Assembly (NCBI RefSeq): GCF_003663845.1 | Contig: NZ_RCCA01000001.1 | Span: 3,100,001-3,164,000 of the forward strand | Reading direction: 5' to 3' | Length of the DNA stretch: 64,000 nt | Source of the DNA: Chryseobacterium sp. 7 | GTDB lineage: Bacteria > Bacteroidota > Bacteroidia > Flavobacteriales > Weeksellaceae | Shown here: piece after piece, positions 34,851-43,108 of the stretch | Position numbering within the stretch: position 1 is the first letter of the stretch | Layout: each line of letters starts with the position of its first letter | The notes under the pieces: generated by a model | Told to the model about the DNA's origin: nothing | What the model saw: only the letters and a program-made list of their open reading frames with translations | The model's database searches: none | Position numbers and translations under genes: made by a program

Positions 34851-36112
34851 TTAATACTTACCTGCATTACCTGAAGCTCAAATTCTTTTGAAGCCACCAG
34901 CAAATGGTCAAAAATATCTGCCTGAATCTGTTCAAAACGTTCCCATTTGGAGTCATTGGCAAAACAGTACACTTCCAAAGGCAGCCCTTGTGGAGTGATA
35001 TCCAGCTGACGAACCATTCTTGTTCCGTTTTTATCGATGTCCGGATCATTTTCAATATACTTTTGAGCATAATATCTGAATACACCAATATTGGTAAGCT
35101 GTCTGCCATTCACAATTTTATCATTATGTTCCAGGCTTTCTTTTTCCTTTTTGATCTCTGATGTTCTTTCTTCAAGATAATCTGAAATCAGATTGATTTC
35201 CTTCAAACGTTCAACGTCTTCATCCGTCAGAAATTTAAAAGAATTGATATTGAAATAAATTGATTTTTTAATTCTTCTGGTATTCGATTCAGACATCACT
35301 TGCATGTTCTTGATCTCCGTTGTCATGAGGTCATAAGTAGGAATAGTAGAAACCGTTTTGTCAAAATTGGTGATTTTTGTCGTTAAAAGGTTAATTTCCG
35401 TAATATTTCCTTCGATGCTGTATTTAGGAATGCTTACCCAGTCTCCTACTTTTAAATTCTTAGAGGTTGCAACGTGAAGCCCTGTTACAAATCCTAAAAT
35501 CGTATCTCTGAAAACAAGTACCAGAACCGCTGTAATAGCTCCTAAACTTCCTACAATTGTGGTTCCTTTGATCCCGAAAATCACACAAAGTCCTACTACA
35601 GTAAAGATAAAGAGTCCCAAAATCTTTACCGTTTCTGAAATGGCATTCAGTGCCATAATTTTGTAGAAATCCTGCTTGATGCTGAAATAGTTTCTGAAAG
35701 CCGTCAGTGACCTGTACAACATACCAGCCAACATCAATACCAATCCCAAATTGATACATCGTATAATAAATATAGTGGTTTTCGGCAGTGCATTTTCCGG
35801 AAATATAGACCCCTGGATCCCTGCTACAGCAATTAAAGCTGCAAAATGAGCTACAGAATTGGTGATTTTGGCCTGATAAATAGATTTTAAGATGGGAAAC
35901 TTCTGTTCGTTATGAAATAGTCTGAAAACTGAATTGATAATGAATTTAAAAATAAAATCAGTAATAAAAAACAGAACAAGAAGTAGGGTTAGTTTTACAA
36001 TAATATGGAAAACCCAATCCAGCCCGGAAGGTGAAATCTGGGTAATATAAATGTAAAGCTGCTCGCTCAGCTCCTGTATAAAGTTTTTAGTTTCTTGTAA
36101 CTGGTCATTCAT
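34844..36112 (-). CDS. MscS-family mechanosensitive channel (YbdG-like)
   Basis: The product has 422 residues. Five hydrophobic helices lie in residues ~25-215. The pore helix and beta domain follow, with GSLGAITAVLVLVFRDTILG and KVGDWVSIPKYSIEGNITEI, then ITNFDKTVSTIPTYDLMTTEI and a C-terminal domain ending FELQVMQVSIKV. The domain order and the long C-terminal insertion (about 285-345) match YbdG-type channels rather than classical MscS (286 residues). It probably opens on membrane tension during osmotic downshock. A -7 element ends 5 nt before the ATG. Confidence 0.92.
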   Translation of the reverse strand: MNDQLQETKNFIQELSEQLYIYITQISPSGLDWVFHIIVKLTLLLVLFFITDFIFKFIINSVFRLFHNEQKFPILKSIYQAKITNSVAHFAALIAVAGIQGSIFPENALPKTTIFIIRCINLGLVLMLAGMLYRSLTAFRNYFSIKQDFYKIMALNAISETVKILGLFIFTVVGLCVIFGIKGTTIVGSLGAITAVLVLVFRDTILGFVTGLHVATSKNLKVGDWVSIPKYSIEGNITEINLLTTKITNFDKTVSTIPTYDLMTTEIKNMQVMSESNTRRIKKSIYFNINSFKFLTDEDVERLKEINLISDYLEERTSEIKKEKESLEHNDKIVNGRQLTNIGVFRYYAQKYIENDPDIDKNGTRMVRQLDITPQGLPLEVYCFANDSKWERFEQIQADIFDHLLVASKEFELQVMQVSIKV

Positions 36113-36117
36113 TACAG

Positions 36118-36125
36118 CAAATTTA
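36118..36125 (-). promoter_or_regulatory. -7 element (TAAATTTG) for the MscS gene
   Basis: An exact TAnnTTTG match on the minus strand, last base 6 nt from the A of ATG 36112, which predicts a leaderless mRNA. Confidence 0.58.
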
Positions 36126-36211
36126 TGAAATTAAGAATCATCATTTCATTATTCACAATCAATTTTCATCCCAAAAAGTATTCATAGGAAGATATTTTAT
36201 AAAAATACATT

Positions 36212-36307
36212 ATGAATCATACAATGGGGTCATGTATAGGAAATTCCAGCAGCGGAAATATCGGTAAAGCAGGACTTATTCTGAAATACGTAATTCTAAA
36301 TTGGTAA
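36212..36307 (+). CDS. Possible 31-residue small protein
   Basis: ATG 36212 opens 31 codons before TAA at 36305: MNHTMGSCIGNSSSGN then IGKAGLILKYVILNW. A strong terminator (36331-36360) follows 24 bp later, although the nearest annotated plus-strand gene begins only after it. Something is therefore probably transcribed here. No exact TAnnTTTG lies upstream. It could be a small protein with a hydrophobic C-terminus or an untranslated small RNA. Confidence 0.3.
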   Translation: MNHTMGSCIGNSSSGNIGKAGLILKYVILNW

Positions 36308-36330
36308 TAAAATTTTATAACTCAGTTCTC

Positions 36331-36360
36331 AAAGTGGCTTATTATAAGGTCACTTTTTTT
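36331..36360 (+). terminator. Orphan rho-independent terminator
   Basis: AAAGTGGCTTAT pairs with ATAAGGTCACTTT (one bulge) and is followed by seven T. No recognised plus-strand gene precedes it within 274 bp except the 31-codon ORF. Confidence 0.8.
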
Positions 36361-36386
36361 ATATTGCAGGTATATTTTTAAAAAGA

Positions 36387-36878
36387 ATGGATACAACGGT
36401 TATTAATATTTTCTGTCTTATTCTCCTGTTTGTCGGAATACTGGGAACCTTTCTTCCTGTTTTACCGGGACTTTTGCTGAGTATATGCGGACTTCTGCTC
36501 TATAAATTCGGGACGGATGCGGATCTTCCTATGATCTATATCTGGGCTTTCGGGATTCTTACAGCAGCTTCTATAGTGTTAAGCTATGTTATCCCTGCAA
36601 AAACCAACAGAAAATATGGTGGAACACGCTGGGGAAGTATTGGTTCTGTAATAGGAACTATTGTGGGAATATTTATACCGATTCCCTTAGGCTTTCTTGT
36701 GGGGATGTTTGCAGGAGTATTTATCGGTGAGTTGCTTCATGACAGTAAAGACATGAACAAAGCTTTACAATCTACCAAAGGAGCTTTAATTGGGTTTATT
36801 TATGGAACCGGATTTAGCTTTGTGGTAGGAGTGGCAATGTTTTTGGTAGTACTTCTTAATATGTTCAATGTCATTTAA
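36387..36878 (+). CDS. DUF456 family membrane protein
   Basis: The product has 163 residues with four to five hydrophobic helices and the glycine-rich DUF456 signatures GTFLPVLPGLLLSICGLLLY and GGTRWGSIGSVIGTIVGIFI plus GMFAGVFIGELLHD. The function is unknown. It is followed after 16 bp by a lipoprotein gene on the same strand, so they may be co-transcribed. Confidence 0.9.
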   Translation: MDTTVINIFCLILLFVGILGTFLPVLPGLLLSICGLLLYKFGTDADLPMIYIWAFGILTAASIVLSYVIPAKTNRKYGGTRWGSIGSVIGTIVGIFIPIPLGFLVGMFAGVFIGELLHDSKDMNKALQSTKGALIGFIYGTGFSFVVGVAMFLVVLLNMFNVI

Positions 36879-36894
36879 TTAAATATAAGAAACT

Positions 36895-37392
36895 ATGTTC
36901 CATAAAGCTATCATACTCAGTCTGGGAATACTTACCTTAACAGGATGCGAGGCCCAAAAGAAATCTAAGGCAGCTACAAAAGCTGCTCAAGTACAAACCA
37001 ATCCGAAAGCTATGAATTCTAATAATCAGAAAGACAGCATTCTGTACCTTAGTGAAGGTGAGAATAAGTTTTTGAAAGAATATCAGATGAATATAACTTT
37101 CAAAGGGGTTTCTGAAGACAGCCGTTGTCCGGAAGGGGTTAACTGTATCTGGGCCGGAGCTGCTCTTGCTCAGGTAGAAGTAATGGGTACTGCTACCCGA
37201 CCTGCTATTTTGAATCTTGCCAGCATAGATTATCCGGGAAGAAATTACCGACAGTCGGCAGAGTTCAACGGATATATTATTACCTTACAGGATGTAGCTC
37301 CCTATCCTAAACAACAGGAAGGAACAAAAGCGTTAGCAGGAAAATATAAAATCGGAATTACGATAAAAAGAGCAGATTCTACCACGAAATAG
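36895..37392 (+). CDS. Lipoprotein with SRCPxxVNCIWAG motif, unknown function
   Basis: The product has 165 residues with a lipoprotein signal (lipobox LTGC) and a Lys/Ala-rich linker. The globular part has a conserved-looking motif EDSRCPEGVNCIWAGAALAQ at about residues 76-95 and ends with strands ITLQDVAPYP and GKYKIGITIKR. The paired cysteines may form a disulfide. I know this motif from small Bacteroidota secreted proteins without an assigned role. The last 14 bp overlap the convergent ung gene. Confidence 0.78.
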   Translation: MFHKAIILSLGILTLTGCEAQKKSKAATKAAQVQTNPKAMNSNNQKDSILYLSEGENKFLKEYQMNITFKGVSEDSRCPEGVNCIWAGAALAQVEVMGTATRPAILNLASIDYPGRNYRQSAEFNGYIITLQDVAPYPKQQEGTKALAGKYKIGITIKRADSTTK

Positions 37393-38020
37393 GCTTCTTC
37401 CCTTTGGAAATAAGATACTCGTTAATTTTTGAAAAAGGCTTACTTCCAAAAAAACCTCTGTAAACAGAAAATGGTGAAGGGTGTGCCGATTTCAGAATAA
37501 AATGCTTAGCCGGATCTATGAGTTCGGCTTTTTTTTGTGCAAAAGCGCCCCACAATACAAAAACTACATTCTCTTTTTTGTCTGAAATTTCCTTAATGAT
37601 AAAGTTGGTGAACTGTTCCCAGCCCAGATCTTTATGAGAATTTGGAGAATGGGCACGAACCGTTAGAGTTGCATTCAGTAGCAGAACCCCCTGTCTTCCC
37701 CAGTCATCAAGCTCTTTGGAAGTTCTTTCAACTCCAAGATCATCTTTTAGTTCAATAAAAATATTTTTAAGGGATGGCGGCGCGGTAACCTGTTCGGAAA
37801 CTGAAAAACACAAACCGTTGGCCTGATAATCATTATGATAAGGATCCTGCCCAATAATAACCACTTCCACATCATCAAAAGCAGTAAGCTCCAATGCTCT
37901 GAAAATCTGATTTTTCGGAGGAAAAACTTTTGTTGTGGCATATTCATTTTTCACTTTCTCCCAAAGGGTTGTAAAGTATTCTGTGCTCTTTATAGGTGCT
38001 AAAACTTCTGTCCAGGTCAT
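37379..38020 (-). CDS. ung: Uracil-DNA glycosylase (family 1)
   Basis: The product has 213 residues. Family 1 motifs are GQDPYHNDYQANGLCFSV (catalytic D59 in GQDPYH), LLLNATLTVRAHSPNSH, VFVLWGAFAQKK and HPSPFSVYRGFFGSKPFS. It removes uracil from DNA, starting base excision repair. It overlaps the convergent lipoprotein gene by 14 bp. A -7 element ends 4 nt before the ATG, predicting a leaderless transcript. Confidence 0.98.
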   Translation of the reverse strand: MTWTEVLAPIKSTEYFTTLWEKVKNEYATTKVFPPKNQIFRALELTAFDDVEVVIIGQDPYHNDYQANGLCFSVSEQVTAPPSLKNIFIELKDDLGVERTSKELDDWGRQGVLLLNATLTVRAHSPNSHKDLGWEQFTNFIIKEISDKKENVVFVLWGAFAQKKAELIDPAKHFILKSAHPSPFSVYRGFFGSKPFSKINEYLISKGKKPISW

Positions 38021-38024
38021 ACTG

Positions 38025-38032
38025 CAAAAATA
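38025..38032 (-). promoter_or_regulatory. -7 element (TATTTTTG) for ung
   Basis: An exact TAnnTTTG match on the minus strand, last base 5 nt from the A of ATG 38020; a leaderless mRNA is predicted. Confidence 0.6.
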
Positions 38033-38096
38033 GTAATATTAAAATAAGCAAGGTTATTTTTAAAAATAGAAAATCAGGAAAAACTTTTTATCATTT

Positions 38097-38606
38097 TCAG
38101 GAAAATCTTTTCAGGCTAAAAATAATATTATCCGGAAATCCTTCATCCTTTTCTCCTTCCAACAAAATAAAATCATGTTTCAGGAGAATTCCTTTTGAAT
38201 TTTCATTGAATTTATTGGTGATGGCTATAATTTCATCCAAATGCATTTCATTAAAACCAAAATCTAAAACGGCTTTCAATGCTTCAGACATAATTCCCTG
38301 TCTGTGGTATTCCGGTAATAATTCATAACCGACTTCTGCAGTTTTTCTGTCATTAGAAAAATTCCAGAGACAAATTGTTCCGATAAGATTCGGCTGATCT
38401 TTTAAAGAAATCCCCAAATAAATGGTTTGGTTGTTTTTAGTTCTTTCTTTAATGGTCAAGATAAACTGGAGCGCGTCATAATTATTTTTCGGTGAGTTCC
38501 TTATAACAAACTGATTGATTACTTCATTGCTTCGAATGCGTAAAATATCCTCAACGTGGCTTTCGTTGATGTCTCTCAGTAATAATCTTTTGGTTTCCAG
38601 TTTCAT
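38097..38606 (-). CDS. GNAT acetyltransferase (RimJ/RimL-like)
   Basis: The product has 169 residues of the GNAT_3 type: METKRLLLRDINESHVEDI-like opening (here KLETKRLLLRDINESHVEDI), LIGTICLWNFSNDRKTAEVG, YELLPEYHRQGIMSEALKAV (acetyl-CoA loop) and ITNKFNENSKGILLKHDF. It probably acetylates an N-terminus or a small molecule; the target is unknown. It stands alone, with a -7 element 4 nt before its ATG. Confidence 0.9.
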   Translation of the reverse strand: MKLETKRLLLRDINESHVEDILRIRSNEVINQFVIRNSPKNNYDALQFILTIKERTKNNQTIYLGISLKDQPNLIGTICLWNFSNDRKTAEVGYELLPEYHRQGIMSEALKAVLDFGFNEMHLDEIIAITNKFNENSKGILLKHDFILLEGEKDEGFPDNIIFSLKRFS

Positions 38607-38610
38607 ATCT

Positions 38611-38618
38611 CAAATGTA
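38611..38618 (-). promoter_or_regulatory. -7 element (TACATTTG) for the GNAT gene
   Basis: An exact TAnnTTTG match on the minus strand, last base 5 nt from the A of ATG 38606; leaderless arrangement. Confidence 0.55.
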
Positions 38619-38758
38619 ATAAAAGAATATCATAATTTATATCAACGCAAAGGTTATTATATTCTGTTACTCATTTTGAGTAACTTTAATAATCATCAAT
38701 TTCAAAGGTAATTTATTCTGTAAATCTCTCAGATATACGTAATAATCAAAATTCTCAC

Positions 38759-38766
38759 TAAATTTG
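38759..38766 (+). promoter_or_regulatory. -7 element (TAAATTTG) for mutS2
   Basis: An exact TAnnTTTG match ending 4 nt before the GTG at 38771. The transcript would begin at about the GTG, so this gene appears both GTG-started and leaderless. Confidence 0.55.
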
Positions 38767-38770
38767 CACT

Positions 38771-40918
38771 GTGTATATAGATAAAGAAGATTTAGACGAA
38801 TTAGAGTTTCCGCAATTGCTCGCGGAAATCTCCCCATTTGCGTATTCTCCCAAAACAAGAGAAAAAATTCTTCAACTTCGTCCCATGGAAATTGACGAGG
38901 CGGAACTTTCATTAAAAAAAACGTCAGAATATCTGTCCAGTTTTGAAAGTTCAAATGCGATTCCGTTTGATGAATATGAAGATATTGAAAGTGAGCTGAA
39001 ATTGATGCTGATTGAGAATTACCGTCTGGAAAATGCAGCTTTCATCAGAATAAAAACCATCACGGAACAGATCGGAAAACTTCAGAAGTTCTTCCCTACC
39101 ATGCCGGAAACATTTCCTACTTTATTAGAAGAGGTTTCTGTGCTGGAATTCAGAAAAGAGATCATTGATAAGGTAGAGAAGGTTTTTAACCGTTTTGGTG
39201 AAGTAAAAAGTGAAGCTTCCCCTGCTTTGAAAGGCATAAGAACTGAAATTCAGCATGCTAAAAAAGCGATTCAGGAAAATTTCAACCGTGCGCTTACCAC
39301 GTATGGACAAAGTGACTTTTTGGATGACATCCGGGAAACCATTATTGATGACCAAAGAGTTCTGGCAGTAAAGTCAGGATTTAAAAAGAGGGTCGCAGGA
39401 AGAACATTAGGAATTTCTAAAACAGGTTCTATCACTTATATTCAGCCGGACAGCGTTGTAAAGCATTATTTCAAGCTTCGTGAAAATGAAGAGGAAGAGA
39501 AGAAAGAAATTGATAAAGTTCTCCGTAAACTTACTGCAGAACTGGCGGAATTTCAACCACAGCTATGGAGATACCAGGTTTATATTTTTGACCTTGATCT
39601 TACGAGAGCTAAAGCAAAATTTGGTGAACTGACCAACGGAATTCTTCCGAAAATCAACCATCATAAAACATTAAGATTAAAAGATGCTTATCATCCTCTG
39701 TTATGGTTAAGAAATAAGATTGAAAACAAAATCATCCATCCACAGACGCTAACTCTAACGGATCATAACAGAATTATCTGTATTTCCGGTCCGAATGCCG
39801 GTGGAAAATCAATTACCCTGAAAACAGTAGGATTATTACAGCTGATGATTCAGAGTGGTATTCTTGTTCCGGTTCATCCGAAATCTGAAATGTTTTTCTT
39901 CGAGAAAATCATGACTGATATTGGTGATAACCAATCTATTGAAAACCATTTGTCCACTTATTCATCGAGGTTAAAGAAAATGTCAGGAATCATCCGTGAG
40001 GCTGATGCCAATACGCTTTTATTAATTGATGAATTTGGTACAGGTTCTGATCCTGAGCTTGGAGGTGCCCTGGCAGAAAGTTTCATGGAGTTTTTCTATG
40101 ATAAAAAGAGTTTTGCCATTATCACAACTCACTATACCAACATTAAACTGGTGATAGAACAGCTTCCAAACGCACAGAATGCAGCCATGCTCTTCAATGA
40201 AGAAACATTGGAACCGATGTATAAACTGGAAGTAGGACAGGCAGGAAGCTCATTCACTTTTGAGGTTGCGGAAAAGAATAAAATCCCAAGATTCATCATT
40301 CATTCTGCCAAGAAAAAGGTGGAACACGATATCGTTAATCTTGATAAAACGATTGTAAAACTGCAACAGGAAAAGTTTGAAGTAGAAAAACTAAAATCTG
40401 ATCTTGCTGAAAGAAAGGAATCTGTAGAAGACAAACGTGATAACCTTCAGAAACTGAATGACCAGCTTCAGCAGAAATTATTCAATTTCCAGAAACTGTA
40501 TGAGGAAGAACACCGTAAACTTCAGTTCGGAAACAAGATTGAAGCATTTATAGACAGCTATACCAAAGGGAAATCCAGAAAGGATGTTGTAAAAGACTTT
40601 GTAAAGCTTCTTGAACAGGAGAAATTCAGAAAATTAGGAAGTGATAAAGATGAAACGAAACGTCTGCAGGTTGTGAAGAGAAAAATTACTCAACAGCTGA
40701 AAAAGGAAGAAGTAATTGAAAAAATTGCTGAAACCAATGAAAGACTGGAAGAACAACGTAAAACCGACCGTGCCGTCTGGATGAAAATCGGGCAGCGTGT
40801 TCGTATTACCGGAAGTACCAGTGTGGGAACCATTGAAAAAATTTCACGCAACAAAGTGATCGTCAATTACGGAACTTTCAAAACCACAATTGATGCAGAT
40901 GAACTAGAAAGAATTTAA
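38771..40918 (+). CDS. mutS2: MutS2-family ATPase lacking the Smr domain
   Basis: The product has 715 residues from GTG 38771. It has the MutS core and ATPase with Walker A GPNAGGKS (340-347), then SRLKKMSGI, LLIDEFGTGSDPELGGALAE and FAIITTHYTNIK. A long coiled coil follows (about 510-600), then a short C-terminal beta domain (RVRITGSTSVGTIEKISRNK). There is no N-terminal mismatch-recognition domain, which marks it as MutS2, and no Smr nuclease domain after the beta domain, unlike the ~785-residue Bacillus protein. It may act on recombination intermediates or stalled ribosomes; the role here is unknown. Confidence 0.93.
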   Translation: MYIDKEDLDELEFPQLLAEISPFAYSPKTREKILQLRPMEIDEAELSLKKTSEYLSSFESSNAIPFDEYEDIESELKLMLIENYRLENAAFIRIKTITEQIGKLQKFFPTMPETFPTLLEEVSVLEFRKEIIDKVEKVFNRFGEVKSEASPALKGIRTEIQHAKKAIQENFNRALTTYGQSDFLDDIRETIIDDQRVLAVKSGFKKRVAGRTLGISKTGSITYIQPDSVVKHYFKLRENEEEEKKEIDKVLRKLTAELAEFQPQLWRYQVYIFDLDLTRAKAKFGELTNGILPKINHHKTLRLKDAYHPLLWLRNKIENKIIHPQTLTLTDHNRIICISGPNAGGKSITLKTVGLLQLMIQSGILVPVHPKSEMFFFEKIMTDIGDNQSIENHLSTYSSRLKKMSGIIREADANTLLLIDEFGTGSDPELGGALAESFMEFFYDKKSFAIITTHYTNIKLVIEQLPNAQNAAMLFNEETLEPMYKLEVGQAGSSFTFEVAEKNKIPRFIIHSAKKKVEHDIVNLDKTIVKLQQEKFEVEKLKSDLAERKESVEDKRDNLQKLNDQLQQKLFNFQKLYEEEHRKLQFGNKIEAFIDSYTKGKSRKDVVKDFVKLLEQEKFRKLGSDKDETKRLQVVKRKITQQLKKEEVIEKIAETNERLEEQRKTDRAVWMKIGQRVRITGSTSVGTIEKISRNKVIVNYGTFKTTIDADELERI

Positions 40919-40950
40919 TTCATCAGCAATTACATTAACGCAAATAGTAA

Positions 40951-40985
40951 GAGAGAGCACTTTTGGTGCTCTCTCTTTTTTATTT
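40951..40985 (+). terminator. Rho-independent terminator after mutS2
   Basis: GAGAGAGCAC and GTGCTCTCTC form a 10-bp perfect stem with a TTTTG loop, then a run of T. Confidence 0.93.
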
Positions 40986-41092
40986 TAATTTCTTCATGGA
41001 ATCTGTATTTTTTTCTTTCATATAAACGTTTTTAATATATTTGAAGGTAGATATAATATTGTACAGGCATATTAATTCTTAATATTTTGAAC

Positions 41093-41374
41093 ATGGCGAG
41101 AAACTTTACTATTCTTTGGATTTTTTATAAAAAGATACTGATTCCCGCCTTGCTGTTCTCATTGCTTATTTCTTTTCTGCTTCCCTTCAGCCTTGAAACA
41201 TTTGGTTTAAGTTTTCTTTTAATTGCACCTGTCCTTCATTACTTTATTTATGAATTAAGATTTAAAAGTGAATATTATTTTTATGCTCATTCAGGTTTTT
41301 CAAGAACTTTTCTTTGGACAGGAACCCTATTATTAAGTCTCGCTGTAAAAATTATAACATTATTCTTATTATGA
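41093..41374 (+). CDS. Small membrane protein coupled to an ABC ATPase
   Basis: The product has 93 residues from ATG 41093 (a TTG six bases upstream is the alternative). Three hydrophobic stretches (about 12-30, 34-50 and 70-92) predict a small multi-pass protein. I do not recognise a family. The stop overlaps the ATG of the ATPase gene (ATGA), so they are co-translated and probably work together. It is much shorter than normal ABC permeases and could be a reduced membrane subunit. Confidence 0.7.
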   Translation: MARNFTILWIFYKKILIPALLFSLLISFLLPFSLETFGLSFLLIAPVLHYFIYELRFKSEYYFYAHSGFSRTFLWTGTLLLSLAVKIITLFLL

Positions 41375-42033
41375 GTAAACTGCATGTTGATAGTGTAACA
41401 AAATCTTTTAATGAAAGAAAAATCCTGCAGGATATTTATATAGGATGTGAAACAGGACAAATCATGGGATTACTTGGCAGAAATGGAAGCGGAAAATCAA
41501 CGCTGCTAAAAATTATCTTTGGAGTGGAACATGGCGATACTCAGTTTATAAAATATGACAATAAAATTCTGAAAAGCATATCCGATAGAAAAAACAGAAT
41601 TTCCTATTTGCCACAGGATCTTTTTTTACCAAAATATATAAAAATCAAAAATCTGATTCCTCTTTTTTGTAATCAGAAAAATACTGAGCTGCTCTTTACT
41701 TCAGAATTCATACAGCCTTTCCTTGATCAAAAACCTAAAACCCTCTCCAAAGGTGAACAGAGAATTATTGAAACGCTTATGGTCATTTATTCTGAAGCAG
41801 ACTTTATTTTATTGGACGAGCCATTTCACAGTCTTTCTCCAAAAGTTACTGAAGAATTAAAGAAAAATATCCGCCAGCAATCTTCTTATAAAGGATTTAT
41901 TATTTCTGATCATAACTTTAAGGATGTTTTGGATATTTCTGATTATATCTATCTGCTTTCTGGCGGTCATCTGAAACAAATACAAGATTTAAGTGAACTG
42001 CAGCGCTATAATTATCTTCCGAAAAGCATTTAA
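41371..42033 (+). CDS. ABC transporter ATP-binding protein
   Basis: The product has 220 residues from ATG 41371; a 19-codon upstream extension belongs to the preceding gene's frame region and is dropped. It has Walker A GRNGSGKS (36-43), Q-loop SYLPQDLFLPKY, signature KTLSKGEQRIIETL (LSKGE instead of LSGGQ), Walker B FILLDEPFHSLSP and switch SDHNF. This is a small single-domain ATPase of the drug/lipid export type. Its only adjacent membrane partner is the 93-residue protein it overlaps. Confidence 0.9.
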   Translation: MSKLHVDSVTKSFNERKILQDIYIGCETGQIMGLLGRNGSGKSTLLKIIFGVEHGDTQFIKYDNKILKSISDRKNRISYLPQDLFLPKYIKIKNLIPLFCNQKNTELLFTSEFIQPFLDQKPKTLSKGEQRIIETLMVIYSEADFILLDEPFHSLSPKVTEELKKNIRQQSSYKGFIISDHNFKDVLDISDYIYLLSGGHLKQIQDLSELQRYNYLPKSI

Positions 42034-42063
42034 TTTATATATTTGAAGGATTAAAAAATTTTC

Positions 42064-42864
42064 ATGATGACTTTCATAAACAAAGCATTCTATTTATCTG
42101 CTTTCAGTATTTTATCTATCGCTTTTGTAAAAGGGCAGAATAAAGTTCCTTTCGGAGTTGTAAAGGCTGAAGAAGGATATGCCAATGTACGCGTTCATAA
42201 GGACAATTACAGAAAAATTGTAGATAAGATCCGTATGCGTAAAGGTGATGTTTTTGTTTATGTAAAGCCTGCTCCCGGAGAAACGGAATGGATCTGGATT
42301 AAATATCCGGAAAAGCAGGATGATGACAAACCTTTTGTACGTTATGAAACGCTGGACAAAGAAGGAATGGTGAATAAAGAGCGTATTGCTTATATTGACC
42401 AGCTTCCGGCTTATACGCCTTCCAAGTCCAAAAATGGAAAATCACTTATTTTCACAGATAATTCTGATCCCAAAGTTCCTACTGCCCAAAGAAGCAAAGT
42501 AGTGATTGACATCTATCCTTCCAACGCCGGATACCGTAAAAAGGAAAAAGATGCAGAGGGAAAACTTCTTACCATTGATAAAGTAAAACCGTGGGGAATT
42601 GGAAATGACCTTCCCGAAGGAATGACTGAGATTAAATCTATCAGGGTACAGCAGCCAGGAAGAGGATCTGTTTTCGTAAGAGAAGCCATCAAAAATATGT
42701 TCCAGCCTACCATGGATTTTGAGAATGTAGGTGTAACCTCCCTGGACAACGATAATATCTTTCTTTATATGATCAACGGTTCAGGAGAAAACAGATATAC
42801 TACCCTTTGGACTATCAAGAAAGGAAGAGTAATCAGCCAGATTATTTACCATAATCCGGAATAA
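42064..42864 (+). CDS. Secreted protein with SH3-like N-terminal part, unknown function
   Basis: The product has 266 residues with a signal peptide ending in FVKGQ. Residues ~30-90 (VVKAEEGYANVRVHKDNYRK, IRMRKGDVFVYVKPAPGETE, WIWIKYPEKQDDD) look like a bacterial SH3-type domain. The C-terminal part has IKSIRVQQPGRGSVFVREAI and TTLWTIKKGRVISQIIYHN. I do not recognise the full protein. It lies 30 bp after the ABC ATPase gene and may be its third operon member. Confidence 0.72.
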   Translation: MMTFINKAFYLSAFSILSIAFVKGQNKVPFGVVKAEEGYANVRVHKDNYRKIVDKIRMRKGDVFVYVKPAPGETEWIWIKYPEKQDDDKPFVRYETLDKEGMVNKERIAYIDQLPAYTPSKSKNGKSLIFTDNSDPKVPTAQRSKVVIDIYPSNAGYRKKEKDAEGKLLTIDKVKPWGIGNDLPEGMTEIKSIRVQQPGRGSVFVREAIKNMFQPTMDFENVGVTSLDNDNIFLYMINGSGENRYTTLWTIKKGRVISQIIYHNPE

Positions 42865-42870
42865 ATTCAT

Positions 42871-42878
42871 TATTTTTG
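42871..42878 (+). promoter_or_regulatory. -7 element (TATTTTTG) driving the cobalamin riboswitch
   Basis: An exact TAnnTTTG match 34 bp before the start of the aptamer and directly after the stop of the preceding gene. The riboswitch is therefore the 5' part of a separate transcript. Confidence 0.6.
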
Positions 42879-42911
42879 CCACCGAAAAGTTTTAACGCTT
42901 ATTCATCATAG

Positions 42912-43066
42912 AAATTGGTTCTGCATCACTGCAGATTAAAAGGGAACCGTGTGAAAATCACGGACTGTCGCGCAACTGTAAGTAACTGTAATCTTTATCA
43001 AAGATCCACTGTGCGAGGCATGGGAAGGAGATAAAAGATGTTACAAGTCAGGAGACCTGCCTATTT
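42912..43066 (+). ncRNA. Cobalamin (adenosylcobalamin-class) riboswitch aptamer
   Basis: The aptamer shows the conserved pieces in order: GGTTCTGCATCACTGCAGAT, AAAAGGGAA, GTGTGAAAATCAC, GACTGTCGCGCAACTGTAA, CCACTG, TGGGAAGG and the B12 box AAGTCAGGAGACCTGCC. Nothing is missing or interrupted. Such RNAs bind cobalamin and usually turn off transport or synthesis genes when the vitamin is plentiful. Here the next gene is an acyl-CoA thioesterase 131 bp downstream, not a btuB-type receptor or cob gene. That is unusual. Confidence 0.95.
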
Positions 43067-43108
43067 CTTAAACAAGTAACTTTCGCGATCTGAAGTTGTA
43101 TTGATCTG

